Part shown: positions 55,472-64,000 of the stretch, piece by piece | Layout of the letters: each line of letters starts with the position of its first letter | Numbering within the stretch: the stretch's first letter is position 1 | Source: Caenorhabditis elegans | Lineage: Eukaryota > Nematoda > Chromadorea > Rhabditida > Rhabditidae | Direction: 5' to 3' | Length of the DNA stretch: 64,000 bases | Assembly: GCF_000002985.6 (NCBI RefSeq) | Contig: NC_003281.10 | Coordinates: 12,896,001 to 12,960,000 of the forward strand | Translations under genes and position numbers: made by a program | The notes under the pieces: model-generated | What the model was told of the DNA's origin: nothing | Seen by the model: only the letters and a program-made list of their open reading frames with translations | Database searches by the model: none

Positions 55472-56342
55472 ATGGCCGATGCATTTTTCGATCCAACTGC
55501 TCCCGTCGCGAATGATCAGAAAAAACCCGATGACGAGTACCACAATCTCGCCGCGATGCCCTACGACAATCTGAATCCAAATGCGCCGACAGTCGGAGGA
55601 ACACCGCCACCGCCACCGCCAGATGCTCACGGAGCCGCCGGTGGGCTCGTATCGGATAAGAAGGTGGCAAGTGGTGATGTGGTTGGTGATGGGGTTCAGG
55701 AGTTGCCCGAGTCGGATCCTTCGTCCATTAAGCCGAGAGTCAATAAGGCGAAGATCAAAAAGTTGAAGAACAAGCTTGTGAGTTTTTACGTTATCGATTT
55801 TTAAAAATATTGATTTTCTATGAATTATCGATTTTTTCACAAAATATCGATTTTCTATAGATTATCGATTTTTTAAATACCGATTTTTTATAAAAGTTCG
55901 ATTGTTCGCAAAATATAGATTTTTTATAGATTATCGATTTTTTTTACAAAATATTGTTTTTTATAAATTATCGATTTTTTTTATTAGTGATTTTCAATAA
56001 ATTATCGATTTTTCAAACATTGATTTTCTATAGATTATCGATTTTTAAAATATTGATTTTTTTTACAAAATATCGATTTTCTATAGATTATCGATTTTTT
56101 TCTAAATATTGATTTTCTATAAACTATCGATTTTATTAAAATTATTGATTTTCCATAGATTATCGATATATACATTTTTAATTTATCGATTTTCTCCCCA
56201 CTATTGTGCAAAATATTCCTCCCAAGAAATCTTCAAATATTTCCAGAAAAACGCGAAAATCGTCTACTGGACAATGCTCGGAATTTGGACGATTTGTCTG
56301 GTTTTATTCGTTCTCGTTTACTTCAGTATTTTCCCGCTTTAA
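55472..56342 (+). CDS. Pro-rich protein with C-terminal membrane anchor, unknown function
   Basis: Two exons, 55472-55777 and 56247-56342, join to 133 aa. The N-terminal 85 residues are acidic and Pro/Ala/Gly-rich (GGTPPPPPPDAHGAAGG near 43-59) and probably disordered. A basic stretch (KPRVNKAKIKKLKNKLKNAK, about 87-106) precedes a single hydrophobic segment at about 107-131, which ends two or three residues before the C-terminus. This layout is that of a tail-anchored protein with a cytosolic N-terminus. I do not recognise a family. Codon use is strong and both splice sites are canonical. The intron and the 3' flank are both built of ATCGATTTTT repeats. Confidence 0.85.
55800..56180. repeat. 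ATTATCGATTTTCTATAG tandem repeat in intron
   Basis: About 15 degenerate units of 22-30 bases, TATAGATTATCGATTTTTT alternating with AATATTGATTTTCTATA. Confidence 0.88.
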
Positions 56343-56366
56343 ATAAAACAGTTTGGGTGGAAAATG

Positions 56367-56372
56367 AATAAA
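56367..56372 (+). terminator. Poly(A) signal of the tail-anchored protein gene
   Basis: AATAAA 25 bases after the stop codon. Another AATAAA overlaps the stop (56342-56347). Confidence 0.65.
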
Positions 56373-56394
56373 GATATTGGATTTTTCGTTCGAT

Positions 56395-56960
56395 TTTGTG
56401 TTGTTCTTCAAAATATAGATTTTCAATAAAAACTATTGATTTTTCAACAAAAAATAATATTGATTTTCTTTCAGTGTTCGATTTTTCAGGAATACAATTA
56501 TCGATTTATTTTAAATTATTGATTTTTCATAGATTATCGATTATTTTTTAAATATTGAAAAAAAATGATCGATTTTCAAACATTGAGCCATAATGAATTT
56601 TTGATTTTTTAAATATTGATTTTTCATAGATTATCGATTTTTTTTTAAATATTGATTTTCTAAAATTATCAATTTTTAAAAATACTGGTTTTATAAGATT
56701 TATCAATTAAAAAACTGATTCGTAGCAAATTAACAATGTTTCAAAAATAGAGATTTTTTTATAAACAATCGATTTTTTAATTATTGATTTTCTATAAACT
56801 ATCGATTTTTTGAAAATATCAATTTTCAAAAAAATGATCGATTTTTAGAATATTGATTTTTCGAATATTACTGACTTTCTATTAATTATCGATTTTTCAG
56901 AAATATTGATTTTGAATAAATTATTGATTTTTTAATATTTCGATTTTCTTTCAAAAATTT
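56395..56960. repeat. ATTATCGATTTTCTATAG tandem repeat, intergenic copy
   Basis: Same unit as 55800-56180, now beyond the 3' end of the gene, so one array appears interrupted by the second exon and 3' UTR. 56961-57204 is unique and carries a minus-strand AATAAA at 56983-56988, probably for ttm-1. Confidence 0.85.
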
Positions 56961-57204
56961 CAAAAAAAAAAAATTAAAGCCATTTATTATCGATTTGACA
57001 GGATTGGACAGTAAGGAAAAATATGAACATTAGTAGGCATCTCTGGATGTGCCAAATGAATACAACCCGTGTGAGTAGGTCAAAAAACTGACAGGAAAAG
57101 TCGAGAAAAGTAAACGTTTTGAAAAAAATGAAATTGATTGGAAAAAAAAAACGTAGAAGTTTGCCCGTATCGTAATAGATTAGAAGAACGATGGAGGACT
57201 GGAA

Positions 57205-60200
57205 TCAAGCAGTTTCCTGTTGTTGACACGTGTCACAGGAATCGATTTTCTCGTCGAACGGCTCCACTTGGACAGTGGCGACGGCAACTCCGAATCGCCG
57301 GCGGATCAGGGAACGGGCTTCGGCAACATTTTCCATGGCGCGGTTAGGAGATTCTGGAATATTGGAAGAGTTAGAAAAATATATTTTTATTAAATATTAA
57401 AATTCAATATCATGAAAGGCAGCACTTTTCCCTTGCAGAACATTCCAGGAAATTTCCAGAAAACTTTGAATTTCCCGCCAAAATTGTTTCTCAAAAAATT
57501 TGAATTTCCCTTCAAAATTCTCATTTAAAAATTTGAATTTCCCACCAAAAATCATTGGAAAAAATTGAATTTTTTTGCCAATTTTTTTAGAGCACATCTG
57601 AATTTTTTTTCAAAAGTTTCATTTAAAAAATTTGAATTTCTCGCCAAAACTGTTATTGAAAATTTTGAATTTATCTTCAAAACTTCAATAGCACGTGGTG
57701 TCAGGCTGTCTCATTGCGGCTTGATCTACTACAAATGCGGGAATATTTTTACAGAAAAATTGTCAGCACGCTCTTAACCATGCGAAGTCAGATGAGATGT
57801 ATGCGTCTCAACTCCCGCATTTTTTGAAGATCAAATCGAAATAAGACATTCTGACCCCACGTGCAACAGAGAGACAATTTGAATTTCCTGCCAAAAAATT
57901 TTTAAAGGAAAACTCGATTTCCCGGCAAATTTTTCGAAAGAAAATTGTTTGAATTCCCGCCAAAAATTTTATAGCCAAAGTTTGAATTTGCCGCCAAAAC
58001 TAACAGTTTAAAATTTTGAATTTCCCGCCAAAATTCCTATAAAAAATGTTCGAATTTCCCGTTAAAAATTATTCTCAGAAGATTTAAATTTCCTCCAAAA
58101 TCTTTATATCAAAACTTTGAATTTCCCGCCAAAAATTATTCAGAAAATTTAAATTTCATTCAAAGTTTTTCAGAGAAAATTTGAAATTTTTAAAATCCAA
58201 TTTTTGCTCTAAATTGAATTTCCCTTCAAAATTTTCATTTAAAATTTTGAATTTCCGGCCAAAAATTGATTGAATAAATTTGCATTTATATCCACAATAT
58301 ATATTTAAATTATTTGAATTTCCCGGTAGAAACTTCAATGGAAAAATTTGAATTCCCCGCCAAAATTATTTTTTAAAAATTTGAAATTCCCGGCAAACAT
58401 TTTTAAAAGTAAATTTGAATTCCCGCCAAAATAACTATTGAAAAATTTGAATTCCCGCCAAAATCTTTATTGAAAAATTTCAATTTTCCGCCAAAATTTT
58501 CTCAGTTTTACTCAAAACTCCAAAATGAGAAGCCACTCACCAAGTGCCAAATGCACCGAAAACGCAGTCTTATCCATTCCAATAGACCATAAATGCAAAT
58601 CATGAACACCTTTTACACCTTCCAACGCACTCAACGCCTTCTTCACATCACTCAAGTCATAGTGGCTCGGTGTGGCTTCCATCAAAACGAAAAAGATGTC
58701 CCGCATAACTGTAACCGTCGTGAAGAGCACGATAATCGAGAAAAGGAATGTGCAAATCGGATCGGCAAGTGTCCATCCGGTAAACCTAATGATAAGGGCA
58801 GCAATCAGGACTCCAATGGATTGCACCAAATCTCCAATGACATGAATCAGAGCAGCTCTAACATTCACATTCTTTCCATCATGAGCATGTCCATGACTTG
58901 AGTGTCCTCCATGAGTGTGCCCATGACCTCCAGTTCCGAAGTGCAACACCAATCCCATAACGATATTAAAAAGGACTCCGACGCCCGCGGTGATGAGCAT
59001 CACATCAGCATCCACCTCATGCTCATTGTTCACAATTCGCTGAATAGCGACGACGACGAGCACTGTCGTGAGCACCCAGAGAATGATCACAGACGTCAGA
59101 GCACCAAGAACTTCGGCTCGCTCGTAACCGAATGAAAGACGCTTCGATGCGGGAAGACGTGCACAACGAATCGCAAAAATTGAGATGATGAATGAGAGAA
59201 GATCACTGAGCATGTGTCCGGCGTCTGTCATAATTGCTAGCGATTGAGCCCAGAATCCACCGACGAACTCGGCGGCGATGAAGACTGCGGATAGTGCTGC
59301 AACTGCCCATAGCACTTTTTCTGCTCGGCGACCCTGGAAACGAGAAATATTAGTTGGAAAATCCAAACAAAAAATTTTATGTCCATTTTTTTTTTGGCGA
59401 AAAAATGTTTTTTTTTAAAGTTATACACTGTGTTTTTAAAAAAATTACTACTAAAATTGTGCGGTAACACTGAATTCTGAGAATGCATGTGGTGCCAGGC
59501 TGTCTGTCCCATTACGGTTTGATCTACAAAAAATGCGGGAATATTTTGCCCAAAAAATGTGACGTCAGCACGAACTCTGCGTCTCTTCTCCCGCATTTTT
59601 TGTAGATCTACGTAGATAAAGCCGAAATGAGACATTCTGACATCACGTGAGACTGCGTATTGCACAACATATCTGACGCGCAAAATATCTCGTAGTAATT
59701 CAGTAATTCAATAAATTACTACTTTAGCGCAGTTTTTCTTTGCTTTTTCGTATTATCTTTGTTTTCATTCTTTGCTTAATTTTGATATTATATCGATAAA
59801 TCTATGAACATAGAGCCGCGTAAATCGACACTACAGTAGTCATTCAAAGAATTACTGTAGTTTTCGCGTCGAAATATTTTGCGCGTCAAATAATGTTTTG
59901 ATTTTTTCAGAAAAATATTCAAATGTATAAATTCTTGTCATATTTTTTGCGTTTTTTTTTCGCATTTTTGTCAAAAAAACGTCCCGCTAACTGAAAAATG
60001 CCTTGATTTTTATATATTTCAAATAAAATTGCAATTTTTCAAGAACATTTTCAGGGAAACTAATTTAAATTTGGAAAAAAAATCAGTTATTGAAATTTTC
60101 GACACTTTTCCAATATTTTTCAACATTTTAGGATGAAATATTCAATTCACAGGAAGTCGTCGTATTGCTAGATATTTGTGGGCGGCAAACGATTTTTTCC

Positions 60201-61012
60201 GGCAAATCGCCAAATTGCCGGAATTGAAAATTTTTGGCAAATCGGCAAATCGACAAATTGCCGGAATTGAAATTTCCGGCAAATCGACAAATTGCCGGAA
60301 TTGAAAATTTCCGGCAAATCGACAAATTGCCGAAATTGAACATTTCTGGCAAATCGACAAATTGCCGGCAAATCGGCAAATCGACAAATTGCCGGAATTG
60401 AAAATTGCCGGCAAATCGGCGAATTGCCGGAATTGGAAATTTCCGACAAATCGTCAAATTACCGGAATTGAAAATTTCCGGCAAATCGGCAAATTGCCGG
60501 AGTTGAAAATTTCCTCTGATATGTATAATTGCGAGCTCGTGTTTTGGCTTGATTTTAAAAAAAACACATTTTTATGCTAAAATGGTCGATTTTGGGCTTT
60601 TTACATAGATAGCAATAATTAAAATTAAAAGCAACATTTTTTGAAAAATTTAGTTTTAATATAATGGTCATTTTAATAGAGGTAAAAGTTGAGCCATGTT
60701 GCAAAAAAATTTGCTATGTACCTTTTGATATTTCTCATCATGACTATGCTTATGCGCTCCTCCTCCTGCTCCACTACAATCCGAAGAGGAATCATCATTA
60801 TTGTGTGTGTGTGAGTGCCCATGACCCCCATGAGAGTGCCCATGCCCATGACCGTGATGATGGTGGTCAATAGAGTCGGCAGATACTCCAGAATCCGAAG
60901 AGGACACCGACTGGGTGTCCTCTTCGATGTTGGCGGGCAGGTTGGATGAGGAAGAGTCACGTTTGTCACTGGATAGGCGGATTGATGACGGAGATATCAT
61001 TGAGATTGTCAT
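57205..61012 (-). CDS. ttm-1: Zinc transporter TTM-1 (cation diffusion facilitator, ZnT family)
   Basis: CDF-family transporter that moves Zn2+ out of the cytosol. Exons in transcript order 61012-60722, 59333-58541 and 57353-57205 join to 410 aa. A Ser-rich N-terminus leads to a His cluster at about 50-70 (HHHHGHGHGHSHGGHGHSHT). Six TM segments follow in exon 2. The Zn-site pairs are visible: H137/D141 in TM2 (DAGHMLSD) and H261/D265 in TM5 (HVIGDLVQS). A second His-rich loop at 232-248 lies between TM4 and TM5. The cytosolic C-terminal domain has GVHDLHLWSIGMDKTAFSVH and a CDTC near the end. From memory, C. elegans ttm-1 has isoforms with different N-termini and a zinc-induced form in the gut. 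I see only this N-terminus. Intron 2 is a 1.1 kb tandem repeat. Confidence 0.95.
57400..58510. repeat. TTTGAATTTCCCGCCAAAAT tandem repeat in ttm-1 intron 2
   Basis: About 25 units of 33-38 bases, AAAATTTGAATTTCCCGCCA plus AAATT(A/C)TTAT, filling the intron except for the MITE at 57692-57862. Confidence 0.9.
57692..57862. mobile_element. MITE inserted into the ttm-1 intron repeat
   Basis: GCACGTGGTGTCAGGCTGTC at the left and ATTCTGACCCCACGTGC at the right, with GTCAGCACGCTCTTAACC inside. It splits the surrounding tandem array, which continues on both sides. Confidence 0.88.
59461..59893. repeat. TTTGACGCGCAAAATAT palindrome interrupted by a MITE
   Basis: In ttm-1 intron 1. The host repeat runs from GCGGTAACACTGAATTCTGA to ATTTTGCGCGTCAAATAA. 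A MITE (about 59487-59650, GTGGTGCCAGGCTGTC to GACATCACGTGA) sits inside its left arm, between GAGAATGC and CTGCGTATTGCACAAC. Confidence 0.85.
60180..60510. repeat. TGCCGG tandem array in ttm-1 intron 1
   Basis: About eight units GGCAAATCGACAAATTGCCG. The array opens at GTGGGCGGCAAACGATTTTT, the mirror image of the terminal motif at other copies. Confidence 0.9.
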
Positions 61013-64000
61013 AGTTCTAGAGATTTCAAAAAATATATTTAACGGGAATTAAGAGAAATGAGTACGGCACGTGTATGTGTGTCAGGCTGTCCCATCAAGG
61101 TTTGATCTACCAAAAATTCCCGCAATTTTTGTAGATTTTCGTAGATCAAAACGACGTGGGACACTCTGACAAGAGCAGCGAAATTTCAAAATGAAAAACT
61201 TAGTTACTTAGTTCCGCGATTTTTTTTGTTGTCCCCTTTCAAAGAACAACACAAAGACTGGGGAGCGGTGGAATGCGTTTTGACAAACAAATAAACAAGA
61301 CAAAAATGGGGTGAAAAAAGAGAATAAGGAACACAATAAACAGGAGAATAGGAAAAGGAAATGGAGAACAAAATTGAATATGGGAAAACGTTCTGGCTGA
61401 TAGGAAAAAAAGGAAAAAAATTGAGTGGGAAGGAAGGTCGCAAGATTTTTTTATGCAAATTTTTAAAAATCAAAGATCTTTCGAGTCATGCAGGAATTTG
61501 TTTTTTTTTTGGATATGAAGCTCCAAGAGCTCCGCGAGCCAGCTTACTTTTGGACGTATTTCAATAGAAATACATTTTTTTCTAAAATTAGATTCTTATG
61601 AAAAAGTTAGTACTTTGAATTGAAAAATTCGAAGGTTTTCAGTGCATTTTTTAAAGTTTCAAAGCCAGTGAAATTTCGTGAATATTTTCAAAATCTGTAT
61701 TTTTTTGGATTTTTTTCCAAAAAATTTTTTTTTAATTTTCAGTTATTTTTCAAAAAATACCGACTTAAATGCCAGATTTTTTTTCTTCAAATTTCATCGT
61801 TTAATTCAAAAAAAATCCGGCAATTTTTAGATTAAAAAGAATAGAAAAAAAAATATTTTTTGCCTTAAAAAAGTTTAGAAAATTTTCAAAAAATCGAAAA
61901 ATTTTATATTTTATTTTTCAAAAATACAATTTCTGAAAAAAACCTCAAGTGGTTCTTAAATTAGGTAAACATTTAATTTTAAGCTTCTACAACTTTTATG
62001 AAAAAAATTTTGACATAAAATTTTCAAAAAAAAATCAGTTTTAACAAGATAAAAAGAAATTAGCTTGAAAACTCCGCTTTGCACAAATTTTTAAGTTTTT
62101 TGGAAAAAAATTCCAGGAAAAAGTTATATGAAAAACCAAAAAATTCATGCCAAAAGTTCAAAAAAGCAAAAAAGCAAACAAATTCTTACAAAAAATTGGA
62201 AACTTTTCAACAGAAAAAAAAACTTCAAAAAAAATTCTTATTGCTTTCTGCAAAGCAATAAGAATTGCAAGACTGAAAATGTGAGGCATTCAAAAAAAAT
62301 TCACAAGCGCATAATAAGAAACACGAGGAGAGAGATTATAGATAGTCAATGAAGGAAAAGCAGAAGAAGAACCAGATTGTATTTCCTGCCATCAAGCATC
62401 TATCTATCTAGCAAAAACGAGAGACTTGCAAGTGAAAAGTGAAGGAAAAAAAAAACGATTTTGATCTACCTCCCTGTAAACGAGGCGAAAGTGTAAAAAT
62501 TATTGTTAAGCTACTGGGAATTTAATTAATTTTAATTTACAGACTTTGGCAGACTTCTAGAAAATAAAAAGGTGAAACAAAACTTTGGTCAAGATCGTTT
62601 GATGTGCCGTTTATGTAGGCGAGAGATGGACATAAGACTGCCTCTAAATGGTCTTCTGAATTCAAAAAGACACAAATTCTATGTCTTGAACTTCAAAAAA
62701 TAAGTTGAGAAAATGTAAAGATCAAGTATTTTGTGTTTTCATCCATCAAAAATCCTTCAAAAATCTCAGAAAAAAGTTGTTGAAAATTTGAATTTTTTGG
62801 GGTCGAATTTCCGGTATTCTCTACTTTTTGGCTACATTATTATTTTTTCGACAAACTCCCAGAAAAGTTGTGGAAACTAGGGAGGAACTACAAAAAAAAA
62901 GGTACAAATTTTCAGGGCTTGAATTGAACTTTTTCAAACTAGTTGGGGAAAGAAGGAGTCAACAAAATAATTAGTGATTTTTTAGAACTCATCAGAATTT
63001 TTACAAAAACATTTTACTTAGGCTTAAGATGAGGCTAATGCTTAGGCTTAGGCGTAGGCCTAGGCTTAGGCTTAAGCTTCAAATTAATTTGTGTTCAAAA
63101 ATTGTGATCTACAAGATTCTTAGGAAAAAAATAAGAATCCTTTAAAAAAATCATCTTCTGATCGCTTGATCTCTGATTTTAATACAATTTATATATAAAA
63201 AAAATATTATTAGATGCCCTTTAAAAGGCTCATGTGATAACATAAGTAGCAACAATATCACGTGGAAAAATATTAGGTAATTTAAAAATATTTTCTAGAG
63301 AACTGAAGAAAGCAATAAAAGTGCAGAAAATGTGAAACGGAAATTGTTTCGAAAAAAGACAAAAAAAGAAAGAAAAAAAGGAGGCCGAGATGATTTACAC
63401 ACCTCCCACACATATGAGAAACTAGTTTTTTTTTGTTGGAAAAATGATAGAGTTGAGACAAAAAAAAAGAGAGATCAAGTAAAGTGAAAAGGACGTAATG
63501 TGAACCGAACTCTTTATCAGTATAGGTGTCTTAAAAAAGTGTCAGCATTTTCGTGATTAAATGTCGGGGCTTTTTCATAAAATTTATATACATGTCGACG
63601 GAGGAGGAGGAGGAGTGAAAGTGTGATAAGGGGGAGACGTCATTCTAGTTTGTGATACAGTTTCGTGAAATGTATTCCGGAGAAGTACTGCAATTAGAAA
63701 TGACCTTATTAGGAGTGTGCGGCAATTGTGGCGAATTTGCCGCAAACACCTCAAATTGGATTTTAAAAAATTGACCGAAACTATTGATTTTGTTCAAAAA
63801 ATTATAGTAAAAAAACATAAAATTGAGGTATTCAAAAATTAAACTTGTGCTAAGAATTTAGTAATTTTGGAGCTCCTAGAAATATCATTAAAACTTTTTA
63901 AAATTTTTTTTTGGAGTTTGCCGAGCTGGGCAAATTTTGACTCCTTATGATGGCTCAAAGAGCTTCAAAATTTAAAAATCTTGCCAAGGTCAGCGAGTTC
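61013..64000. other. Region upstream of ttm-1, no gene recognised
   Basis: 61075-61172 is a deleted MITE copy. 61200-61560 is mixed sequence. 61600-62300 is A/T homopolymer-rich. 62400-62720 and 63200-63720 are unique, with GATA-type sites (TTATCA 63514, TGATAA 63624). 63016-63075 is a TTAGGC tract and 63601-63615 a GGAGGAGGAGGAG run. No exon with family resemblance seen. Confidence 0.45.
63016..63075 (+). repeat. Short TTAGGC telomere-like tract
   Basis: About eight degenerate units (ATGCTTAGGCTTAGGCGTAG), in the G-rich orientation, as in unc-25 introns 3 and 4. Confidence 0.75.

Noticed and set aside
38719..61012. Possible operons among same-strand neighbours (epg-3, unc-25, the tail-anchored gene)
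   Set aside because: Gaps between these genes are about 1.8 kb, far above the roughly 100 bp typical of nematode operons, and unc-25 has its own promoter sites.
1..64000. tRNA, rRNA, CRISPR or viral genes
   Set aside because: I saw no cloverleaf with A and B boxes, no rRNA sequence, no spaced direct-repeat array and no transposase, integrase or viral coding sequence by eye. A covariance-model scan would be decisive for small RNAs.

Overview
The window looks like nematode genomic DNA. It is AT-rich, with 5' GTRAG and 3' TTTCAG introns, acceptor-like TTTCAG sites 0-15 bases upstream of several start codons (typical of SL trans-splicing), TTAGGC telomere-like tracts and many palindromic repeats. 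Ten genes could be assembled exon by exon, and all ten give continuous frames. The order cox-5A, flp-14, a four-TM protein, a TMEM33 homologue, mrps-10, an RBM7-like protein, epg-3/VMP1, unc-25 and ttm-1 matches my memory of Caenorhabditis elegans chromosome III (the Y37D8A region). That placement is recall, not a database check.

Layout. 1-9490 has no gene I can support. It is mostly repeats: two palindromes of about 590 bp, TGCCGG arrays, MITE-like elements and an 0.8 kb palindromic element. 9496-10405 (+) is cytochrome c oxidase subunit Va. 14512-18740 (+) is the FLP-14 neuropeptide precursor, whose introns are filled with a GGCAGTAG minisatellite. 19297-22670 (-) is a four-TM membrane protein. 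25529-29982 (-) is a TMEM33 homologue. 30560-31785 (+) is mitochondrial ribosomal protein S10. 32474-35861 (-) is an RBM7-like RNA-binding protein, and a small secreted Cys-rich gene (33892-35387, +) lies entirely inside its third intron on the other strand. 38719-44772 (+) is the VMP1 homologue EPG-3. 46661-53714 (+) is glutamate decarboxylase UNC-25. 55472-56342 (+) is an unrecognised Pro-rich protein with a C-terminal anchor. 57205-61012 (-) is the zinc transporter TTM-1. 61013-64000 is the upstream region of ttm-1.

The genes form no single pathway and no operon. Two encode mitochondrial proteins (COX subunit Va, mS10), two act in neuronal signalling (UNC-25 makes GABA, FLP-14 makes RFamide peptides), and TMEM33, VMP1 and TTM-1 are membrane proteins. 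What stands out is intron and intergenic architecture. Several introns are almost wholly long inverted repeats, telomere-like arrays flank an unc-25 exon, and one MITE is nested inside another repeat. unc-25 has two TAATCC sites within 120 bp of its start codon. epg-3 has a weak 5' splice site that predicts two C-termini.
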